From the NCBI GenBank assembly GCA_029237695.1, contig CM055265.1, positions 44,695,331-44,759,330 of the forward strand: 64,000 nucleotides of DNA, given 5' to 3'. This DNA comes from Conchocele bisecta. Taxonomy: Eukaryota > Mollusca > Bivalvia > Lucinida > Thyasiridae. The notes beneath the pieces are model-generated. The model did not search any database and was not told the DNA's origin. It saw only the letters and a list, made by a program, of their open reading frames with translations. Made by a program: the position numbers and the translations under genes. Position 1 is the stretch's first letter, and each line of letters opens with the position of its first letter. Of the stretch, positions 33,730 to 45,037 are shown piece after piece.

Positions 33730-36700
33730 GTGAAAATTATGAATTGGGGTCTTTGTTGTCTTTGTCAATCGGACAAAACTCAAGAAGTCTTGCAAACGCC
33801 AAAGGAGGAGGGACTTGTATCACTTGAGAGAGATCTCAACGACTTCAATGCTATTAATCCCAATACTCTTCCTTCTGGCATTAGCGTCAGCATTAGTCAG
33901 TTGAATGATGGTCTAGGTATTGCAGCAACACTTAAATCACACAATGCTCAGTATCACAAAACATGCAGGAGGTATTGTAGTAGTTCTCGTGTTAAGCGGG
34001 CGAGGGAGGTTAATGACAAAGATACCGGCCCGCACAATATATCTAGTCCCAAAAAACTCAGATCATCTGGAGAAGTTCACCCTCCGGCCAATAGCAAGTA
34101 CTGTGTAATTTGTGAGGGTGAGGACCAGATCAACCTTCATAAAGTATTAACCGATGCCGTAGATGCCAACTTGAAGAGTTGGGCGAAGACCACGAAAACA
34201 CTTTCATTTATTTGGCAGACTTGTTTCAGTAGCATCTGATACGCATGCTGCTGATGTATGTTACCACCATCAGTGTTATGTACGTTTGCGTGACTTCGCT
34301 CGCTCTGTCGAGCGACGGGACTCGGCTGGACCCTCACCTCCGCCCTTTGACCCCCTCATATGTACTCAAATTATTGCTCTAATCGAACATTCGGACACCA
34401 CTATATTTAAGCTTTCGGAGCTTCGCAATATGTATCAAAAGCTTATGAGTGATCATGGTCGCCCATGCAGAGATAAAAAAGAGCCACACTCATCTCGATT
34501 CAAAGACCATCTGCTCGATGCCCTACCGGAATGGATAGAGTTTTCCAAGGGCAATGAAGGCAGGAAGGATATTTACATATCTCACACATTGAAGGTGGCC
34601 GATGAGCTGGCAAAGACATATGTGTCTCAAATTGTTCGAGAGGACGTGCTTACGTTCATGCGGGCTGCCGTGATGATGCACAACTTTTGCCTACAGAGCC
34701 AGGACCCTTTCGGCGGCTCATTCTCCCCCAACTGCCTCACGGAACCAGTGAACGAGGAGATGCGGAGTTTCTTAAACCGGGGCCCATCATCTCTTCATGG
34801 GCGTGAACAAAGCGGTGGCGATGCCAATTTGAATGCGAGGGAGAGGATCGCATGCAATATCTCGCAACGTTCCATCTACAATACCAGTAAGGGTACGCAC
34901 CATGCAGTAAAGACGGATGTAGTGCGACACAACAAGGAAAGAGAAACCCCATTTCCGCTGTATCACGGCCTCAAGCTTGGTCACGGACGGAGTAAAACCC
35001 AGATTGAAATTGACAATGAACAGGGTATATCGGTATCGTACAGTCGTGTCATGGAAGTAAAGCGATGTCTTGCGCGGGCGGTGTGTGCTCGCCATACTCA
35101 GGATGGCGTTGTAATACCCACCAATAGTGGTCTCAAGGTCTTCACCACACACGATGTGGATAATATAGTATGCAAGGCTCAGGGCAACTTCTCACTTGAT
35201 GAGTTCCATGGATATGTATTGAGCGTGACGAACCATCTTTCGCTCGAGAACGTCGGAATAAAGCGGCCACCAATCACAATTGACCCCTCCGATACGTCCA
35301 TTGCGAAGCTTCCAGACTGGTCGGGGTACAACTCGTTGCTTGCGAGCGACGAGTTGGTGAAGCCTCCTGCTGAGATCGGCATCTATCCCCTCTTCCCAGA
35401 CAAGGCCGCGTCCGCTTCTTCAATGAAGCACGCGATGGAGCTGACGATGCAGGCCACCGAGTTCCTCAACCCTGGCCAGACCAGCGTTCTCGGTGCAGAT
35501 CAGCCACTATATTCGATCATCAAACTCATTCAATGGCAATACCCAACCACATTTTGAGAAGACAAGCTGGTTGTTATGATGGGTGGGCTGCACATTGAAG
35601 ATAAGATGCATCTCATGTTAGGCAAACTGCTGCGCGACTCGGGGTGGGCCACCTTGCATTCTCAGGCGGAAGTCCTGACATCCGGTCGCGCACAGTCTGC
35701 GCTCAATGAGCATCACATGAAGCACACACGATATGCCCATCAAGTATCTCTCATGTCTCTGTACCTGCTCAAGCAGAAAGCATACTCAGAGTATTGCAAG
35801 AATGTAATGGATCTGGCTGAATCATTCGATATGTGGAATCGACGTTCCCAAACTGTACCCCAGTTCAAGTTCTGGTCAACCATAATTGAGTTGGAGCTGC
35901 TAATGGCTCGGTTTGTGCGGTCACTGAAGGAAGGAGACTTCGCACTGTATGTGCAATCATGTGACGAACTCTGCGGCTGGTTTCATGCACTGGACCACAC
36001 GAACTACGCCCGTTGGCTGCCGGTACACGTACGTGACATGGTCGGTCTTTCAGATAAACATCCTGAAGTACATGCGGAGTTCATGAAGGCAAACTTTGTT
36101 GTGAAAAAATCTGCTAACAAGTTCAGCCTCATTGCCAAGGACCAAGCCCATGAACAATCCAATAAAAGCCTCCAAGCGCACGGTGGAGCGGTTGGACTCT
36201 ATGAGAACCCAGAGGCTCTTACACTATTCATGTTGGCCAGACCTGTATGCGCGCGGGTGGTTGAGGAATTCGAGGCCGTACACGAACCACCATCGTCATC
36301 CACCGCTCATCACGAGGAAGGACACAGCTTGCAAGTCAAGTTTAGAAAGGATGCACTTTCGTTTGTCGAGGTGGTAAATCAGCGTGGTAATCCTTTCCTT
36401 GTTACAAACCAGGAGCTTGTAGCACTCGATACACATAGTGTCATGGAAGAGGCCGTTGCTACATCGCTGTCTCAAATTCGTGAAGCTGGCCAAACCATTC
36501 ACGCAGCATATGTCATGTAAAGGCTGGTACACGTTTCTGTACCAGTATCTGATACTATCAAGCGGAACAACATACTAACCTTTGCCAATCGATCTGACCC
36601 CAAGGAAAAAGGCACGAAGGACGTACAGAGGCAGAACATGACCGTAGTCATGCAACTTTTCCTGTCACTCCAGTCGCGTCCTGATGCCGACATGACGGAG

Positions 36701-38009
36701 TTCTTTTGGTTGAAAATCAGAGAGAGCCACCGAGCCTCGCTGATCGAGGGTCGCTGCGCATTGGAACAAAGTCAGAATTCTGCAATGCCTCAATGCACCC
36801 ACTGGCCACGCAGCTGCTGCCAAACACGCCACGCTCATGGTTTTAGATATGGCGGCAGTAATCCACATAGTGCGCCCGACTACGGCAAAGACATTCCGCG
36901 AGTACGTGACGCTTCACATAGTACCATTTCTGGACGCACAAATGAAGAGTGGTACCCAACGCATCGATGCTATTTGGGATAATCACCCAGAGGAAAATAA
37001 TCTCAAAGCTCTTACACAGCAACGGCGCGGTAATGGCCCACAAACAAGAGTTGGCGATGGAAGCACTCAGATACCAAAGCGTGAATGGAACAGTGGCTTC
37101 CTAAACAACGAGAGAACAAAAAGGAACTGTTATCATTCATCAGTACTCACTTCGAGACCGTGCTCGCCAACAGACCTATTGACATTGCATCACTTCAGCC
37201 GTGCAACCATTCCGAGGCGGACACTAGGATCCTACTGCATTTAGCACATGCCGCAGAGCAGGGACATACAACAGCATATGTTCGTACAGTGGACAGTGAT
37301 GTCGTGGTTTTGGCAGTCAGATTTTTCGAGACACTTTGCCTGTCAGAGCTCTGGGTGGGTTTCGGTAGCGCAAGAAATTATCGCGACATTCCAGTCCATT
37401 CCATATGCTCCAACCTCGGTCCGTCAAAGTCCTTGGCACTGCCCCTCTTCCACAGTCTGACCGGATGCGACACTGCATCACAGTTTCTTGGATGTGGCAA
37501 GAAGACCGCTTGGACAGCCTGGTCAAGCATACCTGAACTGACCGACATTAGTGGCTCTAACGCATGACCCTAACATGTTCAGTATCGAGTCATTGCACAT
37601 GCAGCGTATCGAACGCTTCGTCGTACTCATGTACAGCAATGGGTGTGGTGCAGCCGGTGTAAACGAGGCCAGGCATCGCCTCTTCACCACAGGAAGTAGA
37701 TCACTGGAATATATTCCGCCTACCCAAGCCGCGCTGTTCCAACATGTGAAGCGAGCACTTCTACAAGCGAGTTTCTACTGGAGTCAGGCCATTTCGGTCC
37801 AACTGGAAATCCCTGACTTCAGTGAGTGGGGTTGGAACAAAGATGGCACTAGTACTTGGCAGCCCCTATGGACTACTCTCAGCGATGTTCCAGTAGCATG
37901 TGTCATTCTCTTACACTGCGACTGCGTCAAGTCATACACAGGACGGTGCAAGTGCAACCGTGCTGGTGTCCGATGCACGGTCCTCTGCAAATGCGAAGGG
38001 GGTGCGTAA
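33730..38009 (+). pseudogene. Frameshifted gene for a large protein with FEN/PIN-like and Cys-rich segments
   Basis: Successive segments are 33730-34220, 34205-36830, 36837-37080, 37085-37560 and 37551-38009 in shifting frames. The second has stops at 35555-35557 and 36518-36520. The N-terminus carries Cys/His modules (CCLCQSD; YHKTCRRYC; YCVICEGED; CYHHQCYVRLRD) that look like zinc-binding sites. The 35-36 kb part is helical and unassigned (MMGGLHIEDKMHLMLGKLL). At 37205-37310, SEADTRILLHLAHAAEQGH then TVDSDVVVLAV resembles the acidic core of XPG/FEN1-type PIN nucleases (GEAEA...TxDsD), followed by SLTGCDTASQF. The C-terminus has a CxC-rich tail (CDCVKSYTGRCKC). About 1,400 residues in total if undamaged. 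The nuclease reading is an inference from motifs. I cannot say whether this protein moves the element. Confidence 0.7.
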
Positions 38010-38518
38010 ATAACGAGAATGTTGATGAGGTGATGCAGTAGTAAGGACGCCAGAACGTATAGGTAGCGAATTAAGAATTATTGGGCACCATGACCTCAAA
38101 TAGTCAAAAGTATATCAGTATATGATTATCCGATGCCACAAACCCCTAAAAAGCGATATTATTTGTGATCCCAGCTCTTTTGACATTTTTTTATACAATT
38201 GACCTCTGGCTGACCTCAGGTTCAGGCGACCTCTGCCGTGACCCTGGTTTGTCATATTGCATCCAATCGTCAAATTAGGTCAGAGTCGTGTTTCTCAACC
38301 CCGGAAACCGATACAATGATATACTGTTCGTACATATTGATTAACACTTAACAAATATGACGAATTTGACTCAAAATGACCTTTATCGTGACCTTAAAAT
38401 ATGACAATGACCTCAAATTCTCTAAATAACATTATAATTGGATTCCCTGAACCCCAAAACCCATAAAACGTATTATTATTTATGAATATAGAACTTTTTG
38501 TTGTTTTACTAAGAGTTC

Positions 38519-38682
38519 TTACCCGACTGGCGGCCATATTGGATCTCACCAAAATGGCGGCCCCGGGGGTTGTTCGTCTTGGCGCCCGTCGGAAATCGCA
38601 ATAGTATGGTATGGACGACATGTTGGCTAAATTTTGTGTTTTTGGAAGAATCTGAACCAAATATCCCGAACAGCCCTAACTA
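38519..38682 (-). repeat. Right terminal inverted repeat of the 5.6-kb element
   Basis: In reverse complement it starts TAGTTAGGGCTGTTCGGGA and tracks the left repeat to ATCCAATATGGCCGCCA. It is followed by CTG. The region between the gene end (38009) and this repeat (510 bp) holds no gene. Confidence 0.85.
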
Positions 38683-38829
38683 CTGGTCGTCATTCCACCA
38701 ATGAAACAACCGTCGTGCTTCTAACAATGAATATACAAATGTAGATCATTATCAGGCTACATGAGTGTGCTATATGATCAGGAGCTACACTGGTCAGAAC
38801 AGCTCGTAAACACCATTTCTCCAGTCACA
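38683..38829 (+). mobile_element. Family A element, right part (split by the 33074 element)
   Basis: Resumes after the insertion and ends ACACCATTTCTCCAGTCACA. An immediate inverted duplicate of its last 35 bp (TGTGACTGGAGAAATGGTGCT) follows at 38830-38866. Confidence 0.8.
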
Positions 38830-39049
38830 CTGTGACTGGAGAAATGGTGCTTACGAGCTGTTCTGAGCCACATATGTCTTACGGACGCATTTGAAGGAGT
38901 CACTGAAGAAGGGGCCTAGCTCTATGAGGAAGTTATTCCGCTTCTTCCATTGACACCTTCCATTGTGTCTAACCCATTTTAGTAGCAAGTGAGACATATT
39001 GGTCATAGTTCCACAGGACACGTCGTCGACGTTAACATTTTTGACATAC

Positions 39050-39265
39050 AGTGAAACCTCGCTAAACCGGACAGACTGGGAGGTCCCCAGGGTGTCCGGC
39101 TTAGAGAGGTTTCTCTGTAAATCAGGCATTTGATCATTCTGAGTCATAGTTGTGTGCTATGCGATCACTAACAGACATTATCACCTGATATAAATGACCA
39201 ACAAACTCACCAAAATAAGATCACATGTGTTTCCTTTGTGTCCGGTTTAGAGCGGTTCCACTGTA
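39050..39265. mobile_element. Family L, Tigger/pogo-like MITE
   Basis: TACAGTGAAACCTCGCTAAAC at the left and GTTTAGAGCGGTTCCACTGTA at the right, with the L interior. A lone L end (GGTGTCCGGTTTAGAGAGGT) also occurs at 40405-40424. Confidence 0.8.
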
Positions 39266-39381
39266 TTATATATATTCGATGTTTGCATCCCCCTACCTTT
39301 TTTCGTTGCTTTATTAAGTGTGCAAACAAGTGGAGCCGCATAGCCTCCGATTCATGTTGCTATTTATTTTGCCTTTTTAAG

Positions 39382-39559
39382 GGAAATGCTTCAGAAAAAC
39401 TAGCGGGAAGTGTGTGTAAATGGAGTATGGCGCTCGGATTGTGGTACGGCCGCGTCTGTTTGACAAGTCCTATCACCGGAGAAACCACGTGTGACAGTGC
39501 ACAGCTTTCGGAAACCTTCGCCAACTTACGGACCATACACCCCGCCTTTCGGACTAACG
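39382..39559 (+). CDS. Candidate Cys-loop exon, claudin/PMP22-like
   Basis: An open stretch of 59 codons plus one base lies between a pyrimidine-rich acceptor (TATTTTGCCTTTTTAAG|G) and a GTAAT donor. It encodes CKWSMALGLWYGRVC followed ten residues later by a second Cys (TGETTC). The order W...GLW-x4-C-x10-C is very close to the signature of the first extracellular loop of claudins and PMP22 relatives (W-GLW-C-C, joined by a disulphide). The upstream exon at 16460 (phase 0) and the downstream exon at 45038 (needs one base) fit its phases. The exon sits 120 bp after an L MITE. It could belong to one gene with 41236-44558 or to a tandem paralogue. Confidence 0.6.
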
Positions 39560-39819
39560 GTAATATCCATACGAAAGTAGCGTTAAGTACTGTGTTTAGC
39601 GATATCCCCGATCACACCTATTACAACCCTTTGTAACCCTAAATCATTGTCCAGATACATTAGAGCGGAATGTCTGGACTCTTTGGGAGGTTCGCGTAAT
39701 TTAATGCAAGCCCATCGCAATCCACGACATAGTTACATGTACGTGCATTTCAGTCATGGAGACTCCTTATCGTCAGAATATAAATGGCATTGAACGGCAT
39801 CAAAATTATTCTCCTTTAT

Positions 39820-40207
39820 ATGGAACGCCAAATCTACATAAACTCAAATAACTCAAAATTGATATCCCAGTAAACTCCCACGCCGAACTACTTTCCGTAA
39901 CCGTGAGGCGCAGTTAAAATAATTCTTAAGAAAACGGAAAATAAACACATTTTCTTCATGAATTTATTTCAAAAGCTGGAATTATAAGGAATGAATGGCC
40001 TTTTTGTGCAATTTATCGGGGATATAAACTTGGAAAAGTTGCGGGAATACTGGACGAGGCCTTCCGGCCTTCGTCCAGTATGCCCGCGACTTTTCCAAGT
40101 TTATACCCCGATAAATTCCACAAAAAGGCCATTAATTCCTATAATAATTATTTCTAGATATTTAGAGCTAGCATTGATTATTTGAGTATATGTAGATCTA
40201 GCGTTCC
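39820..40207. mobile_element. Family P MITE interrupted by family O
   Basis: TGGAACGCCAAATCTACATAA at the left and the TAGAGCTAGCATTGATTATTT...GCGTTCC end at the right are P arms. An O element occupies the middle. Confidence 0.75.
39855..40147. mobile_element. Family O element nested in P
   Basis: GAATGAATGGCCTTTTTGTG...AAACTTGGAAAAGT is mirrored around GGCCTTCCGGCCTTCGTCC. It is nearly identical to the 21597 copy but has a short GC loop instead of the A/T run. Confidence 0.8.
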
Positions 40208-40385
40208 TGGAACGCCAAATCTATTGCAGCCTCTAAATAATTAGAGCTGGCATTACATATTTAGAGCTAGCTCCAAATGATTTAGAGAGATCTTTAAATG
40301 ATTTGCAGGTAGCTCGAAATATTTAATGCTATTTAGAGCTAGCATTACTTAGTTATTTGAGTTTATGGAGAGTTGGCTTTCCATA
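40208..40385. mobile_element. Family P MITE, tandem to the previous copy
   Basis: Starts TGGAACGCCAAATCTATTGCA right after GCGTTCC of the preceding P and ends GAGTTTATGGAGAGTTGGC. Tail-to-head P copies share the junction. Confidence 0.75.
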
Positions 40386-40472
40386 CATTTAATGAGTTGT
40401 CTGGGTGTCCGGTTTAGAGAGGTTCTGCTGTAGTATTTGGTATTTACTAGCATACTTTTTATCATGACACGT

Positions 40473-40681
40473 TTAACCCTTTCACCTCTGAATATTCAAC
40501 ATTAGCTTTCCAGACTATATGTGTAACTAGTTCATTCATGCGAAAATTCTGTTTCTTAAGAATTAAAGAATACGAACAAATGATGCAGATCATGATGAGA
40601 TGGCTCGTTACGAGCCATCTCATCTGGATCTACAGTATTTGCACATGTTGCATTTATTGTGTGTATGTTTCAAAGGGTTAA
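40473..40681 (+). mobile_element. Family B TTAA element
   Basis: TTAACCCTTTCACC and CAAAGGGTTAA ends with TTAA on both sides. The hairpin is GATGAGATGGCTCGTTACGAG...CATCTCATC. Confidence 0.8.
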
Positions 40682-41172
40682 ATAAGTAAGCTTATATCAG
40701 CCGAGACTTGCATTAGTTCAGTCAAACGTATAAGCTATTGTGGCGGGTACATAGACCCCCAATTAGTGACAACACACCTTCTACCAAGATGGGCGGTTTG
40801 GAGAGATAATCGGATAATGGTCTAAGCCGAACAACACCGCCATGTTGGTCACCAGTCGCGACCTTCACAGGCGAGCAGGCAGACAAAAGTACCATAGGTT
40901 ATAACTCTTACTGGACCAGTATAGGCGCGTTTTCCCGACCGAATCAGGGTCTTATTTAAAGCTTGCTAACAGCTAACATGGCGATACTACATACAATGCA
41001 AAAGTCTCACCCCGGGTCAGACATCGCGGATCCGCATTTGATTTTGCATTGGGTCTTGGGTCGTCCAGCATAAAACACTTTGATAGGTCAGCCGGTCTCA
41101 ATTTTAATGAGATTTAAGTTAGCACTGGCTGGCGCTATATTCTCCAATAAACATATTGCGTAGTATGTTTGG
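40682..41172. other. No recognisable feature; possible upstream region of the next exon
   Basis: Mostly single-copy-looking sequence with no family copy. It precedes a first-exon candidate, so it may include a promoter, but no specific motif is claimed. Confidence 0.35.
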
Positions 41173-41235
41173 ATGTTGAAACAGGAGTTTGTGAAGTGTC
41201 TGAGACGAATAATCTGGACATTACATAACTGGACA

Positions 41236-41403
41236 ATGTTTAGGAAGCTATTCCCCTTTTCTACCATATGTGTATGTGGATTTTCTCTCTTGTTCCAATG
41301 GATCGGCATGTTTTCGCCATCTTGGTTCGTGGTGAATGTCACGACGAACACATCTGTTACGCTTGCGGGTAATGGCGACTTCTTGCACAGTCGTACACAG
41401 GCG
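41236..41403 (+). CDS. Candidate first exon, second claudin/PMP22-like copy
   Basis: The ATG at 41236 opens 56 codons that reach a GCG|GTAACT donor in phase 0. An earlier in-frame ATG at 41173 and an alternative donor at 41368 (leaving one base) are possible. A hydrophobic span (residues 8-24) leads into WIGMFSPSWFVV, clearly parallel to LIGALAPGWFIV in the 16460 exon. Thr/Asn-rich residues follow (NVTTNTSVT), including likely N-glycosylation sites just outside the membrane. Its likely partner is the loop exon ending at 44558. The overlapping minus-strand frames are shadows. Confidence 0.55.
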
Positions 41404-42198
41404 GTAACTGCAGACGACATTGGGACGGACAGCGGAGACTCTACCTGAGTTACCGGGAATAGAGACCGGCACGAACCACCCAAAAGAGGATTGCCGACCA
41501 GGGTTCGTGATTATAAAACTCTCCGAGCATGTTACTCGAATGCGCTCAGCCTCCACAAATCGAGCTTTACCTGATTTCGTGCTTGAAAATTGTTTGGAGA
41601 ACGTGTGTAGAATATTCTAAACGTGCGTTTAGAACATTCTGCATACCTTCTCCAAAGTTGTACTCAAACTCAGTCAATCTGGTAGGTCAAGATTGAGAGC
41701 ACAGCTAATCAAACTCCCTTATTCCCAGTATAACAATGTTATTATGTTTCGAATATTCTGAACACGTTATCCAAAGATGTACTCGAAATCAGACAGTCTG
41801 ATTGGCCGTGACTGAGTACATCTCAGTGTCGACCAATCAAACGCCCTGAATTCGAGCCTGAAAACGGAAAACACCATCAGAAAGGTCCGAACGCGATATC
41901 AAAAATATTACTCGAAATCAGTCTGATTTATGAGTCTGATCTGTGCTCAAACGTCCTGTTTGAGCATGAGTACAGAGTTCGTGCTCAGAAAGTTGTATAT
42001 TCACAGACCGGTACGGACCCCGATAGACCATGGCGGCGTTCCCATACCTGGATCCGACCGTCCACCAATCAATGGCCCCGGGGGACACCCTGATGCACGG
42101 TGGGTAATGTACGTCACGCGCACCTGCATTGTTCTGAATATCTCGGAAGCAATTTGGACATTTTAAAGCGTATTTAAAGATATCCTGGTAAATTGAAT
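41404..42198. other. Intron-like stretch
   Basis: Contains a short hairpin (AGAATATTCTAAACGTGCGT...AGAACATTCT near 41608-41640) and repeated TCTGATT / GAGTACATC phrases, but no further exon that I can support. Confidence 0.4.
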
Positions 42199-42747
42199 CA
42201 CAGGCATTCGGCGTGTTTCGGCTTTCATCGGTATAACTCTATATATATGAACAAGGCTTCTAACTTTGGTCGGACACGACCTCGTATCATAACAAAATAA
42301 TATGTTTAAAATTGTAATTTTCTATGCATTCTATGTATTTTTGCAAGATATTGATAATTCTCAAATTATTATATGAACTTGCCACTACAACATTGACGTT
42401 AGAGCTTTAAACACATTACTTCATTTGTTATGATACGAGGCTGTGTCCGACCTAGGAAAAGCAGCTGTAATTCGATATCCTTCGCATAATTATGTTCTAA
42501 CTATGCTATTTTAGCAAGATAACAATAATTCTCAAACGAACATGTGCACTTTCTGCCAAAATATTCACATTAGCGTTAATAAAATCGCGGAATTTGTTAT
42601 GATACGAGGCCATGTCCGACTCAAGTTAGAAGCCTTGTTCATATATATAGAGTTATACCGATGAAAGCCGAAACATGTATATATATATATATATATATAT
42701 ATAGTAATACCGATGAAAGCCGAAATACGCCAAAATTAATGCCTGTG
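42199..42747. mobile_element. Family I, hAT-like non-autonomous element
   Basis: The termini are CACAGGCATTCGGCGTGTTTC and CGCCAAAATTAATGCCTGTG. A perfect 8-bp duplication AATTGAAT lies at 42191-42198 and 42748-42755. Inside are inverted TCGGACACGACCTCGTATCA blocks and an (AT)n run at 42676-42703. Confidence 0.85.
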
Positions 42748-43030
42748 AATTGAATGATCAAGTACCACGATATGCATTGACCGAACACACGCTGACTGGC
42801 AGCAAATTATCGTATTATGCATGGACACGATACGAATACTACAGTAGTTAGTATACGGGCCACAGCTACTTTCCCTGGCGTTCCATTGCTCGAATGACGT
42901 CAGTATAATGACGTAACCTAAACAAATATTTTTTTCATAACTGGTCGAGCCTCGGGATTCATACGCGTTCTCTAGCTCTAGCCTTGCCTGATAAATATCA
43001 TCATTGAAATGATAACTTTACCCATTTAGA

Positions 43031-43075
43031 AGTTATTTCGAGAAAACTTACAAATGTAAGTTTTCTCGAAATAGC
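43031..43075. repeat. Hairpin
   Basis: AGTTATTTCGAGAAAACTTAC followed after AAAT by GTAAGTTTTCTCGAAATAGCT. Small perfect fold-back. Confidence 0.8.
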
Positions 43076-43152
43076 TATTGCTAATAATGGCTAACACTAA
43101 TATGAAGTAATCATCAATAGTTGGCAGTATGCATTCCTGAGGTATCTCCACC

Positions 43153-43584
43153 TTCAAGGTGTATTATCACGTGGTTACAACAACAACAACAACAAGTACT
43201 GAAACGTCCAGAAGCCCTCCGATTCATAGTACGTATACTTTTATTTTGTTCTTATTATGTAACGGATTTTGATGAAGTATGGCGCATCAAACGCGTCTTG
43301 TTAAGCTGCATTTGGTGGTCTCGGTACGTTGGCCCAAACTGCTGTCGTTTTTGCGAAGAATCGATGTCCGTGTCTACTGACACGGAAATCGATTTTTCGC
43401 AAAAACGACGTAAGTATGTGCCGAACTCCCGCGACCACCAATTGCAACTCATGAAGACGCGTTTGCTGCGTCATAGTTCATCAAAATCCGTTACAATATC
43501 AAATAATACTTACTTTGGAGTGGGCGCGCTTTCAACACTTTCAGCCATTGTTGTTGTTGTAATCACGTGATCATGCACCTTGAC
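43153..43584. mobile_element. Family E MITE
   Basis: CAAGGTGTATTATCACGTGGT and ACCACGTGATCATGCACCTTG-type ends with (CAA)n/(TTG)n and the GCATCAAACGCGTCTTG block. It lies just upstream of the next exon. Confidence 0.8.
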
Positions 43585-43695
43585 CTTATTGCATGTAACA
43601 TTTGTCCCTGTAGTTGATGAGATATTTAGGAAGTGTAGATGAATATTGCCCTAAATATTAGTGGCACGTGACGTACATGGCCTGCGGTGTTGTAG

Positions 43696-44558
43696 CAATA
43701 TAAATGACAATGACACCGGATCAGACCGACCGCATAAACCACACCAGTCGCCGATCGATCACCATGGCAACCATATCTCCCCACCTCACGGCATGGGACA
43801 CGATGTTCACCCCAGCGGGCTAATGGTTAATGGTACAGAATGGACTGCTCGTAATGGTACCGGGCATACCCCGCCGGTGGATAGACTCCACACGGGTGGG
43901 GACACGGAACATCCGGGTCATAATCCGCCACCTCGGTCTGGCAACACTGTTGGTGGCGAACATCCAATCCATCCGGCAGATAGAAGTCACCATAGCACCA
44001 GTGATGTGAATCCAGCAGGCACATCGCCAGATAACAGTGACACAATGGGGGTACGGCCACCGAACAAGAACCTACTAAATAGTACTGATGCTGGAAGCGA
44101 TGTATCAAGTACAGATGACAACACTACTGCACTTCATGAAAGCGAAAGTACCGACGGCATGGATGATCCAGCTCAAGATGGCGGCGGGAAAACTGTCAGA
44201 CCACAACACCCTGAAGATACCCAGCGTCCAATCGCTCCACGACCATGTACCAGAGATGGCCATACCAAAGGTGAAATTCTTACTTCACAACATTCGCCAG
44301 ATAACAATAACAATGGACCCATGTTTATTGGTGGAACCGGAAATACTGACCGCATGGAACGCGATGAAATCGACGAGAAATGGGGTAACGACTCGCAGCG
44401 TATTTCACCAAACTGCGTACAATTGGGATTATGGACGGCCAGAATGTGCTTGCACATATATGTACAAAATTCGACGCAGACAGTTTGTAAATGGATTTCA
44501 CTATCACGTGCTTTCTACGTTCTTTGGAAGACATCAAACGGTCGATTGTACATGCACG
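43696..44558 (+). CDS. Candidate exon: low-complexity domain plus claudin-like Cys loop
   Basis: An open stretch of about 287 codons ends at ACG|GTAAGC, leaving one base, which the exon at 45038 completes. The acceptor is uncertain: 43696, 43725 or 43748 are possible. Residues 1 to about 230 are rich in His, Pro, Asn, Asp and Gly (SPPHGMGHDVHPSG; GNTVGGEHPIHPADRSHH) with no fold I recognise. The end contains LGLWTARMCLHIY and a second Cys 12 residues after the first, the GLW-x4-C...C pattern of claudin/PMP22 loops also seen in the 39382 exon. Here the low-complexity insert and the Cys loop share one exon, whereas in the other set they are separate. The frame at 44088-44684 is a shadow. Confidence 0.5.
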
Positions 44559-45037
44559 GTAAGCAATACTAAATGTTTGTTGTATAATAAACCTGAAGTA
44601 TATTTGAATCTTGATTACAAAATATTACGAGCACGTTGTCGAAATATGAACTGGAAATCAAGAAGCTTGATACGCCGAAACTGAGCACCCAACCGTCTTC
44701 ATATATGTGGTCTGCTCCACGTAAAATTCGCCGATGGGGTTTTGCCGAATTGAACATATTCAATCTGAAAAATTGATATCTTCTTGTTGTTTTTTTCGAA
44801 ATAATAAACATGTTTCCGTGAAATATTGATTTTATTGCGGGATATTAGGACGTAATACAACCAATATTTCACACAATGTCAAGAAAAACAAACACTTGAG
44901 GAAGGCAATAGTTTTATTGTTTAAACAATATTTTAATATTTGACAATTTTCAGATTTAACCTGTGTATTTACGCAAAGCCTATCTGTGAATTTTACGAAG
45001 AACAATATATATCACTTTACCTCCGATTGTGTTTCAG

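Larger units (their letters stand above)
33074..38682 (+). mobile_element. 5.6-kb DNA element with long TIRs and a PIN/FEN-like gene
   Basis: Both ends are fixed by the split family A copy. The flanks are CTG (33071-33073) and CTG (38683-38685), and removing one CTG restores the A order. The terminal repeats (33074-33248 and 38519-38682) align over about 165 bp with one indel of roughly 10 bp. Shared blocks include TTCTTCCAAAA, CCATACTRTTKCGATTT, GGGCGCCAAGA, GGGGCCGCCAT and ATCCAATATGGCCGCCA. The tips read TAGTGAGGGATGTT and TAGTTAGGGCTGTT. A single long gene with frameshifts fills 33730-38009. A 3-bp duplication would fit CACTA-like or PIF/Harbinger-like elements, but the gene shows no transposase I recognise from either. 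Confidence 0.8.

Noticed and set aside
44088..44684. 198-codon plus-strand frame at 44.1-44.7 kb
   Set aside because: It overlaps the candidate loop exon in another frame. Only the frame with GLW...C...C matches a known family and ends at a donor in a useful phase.
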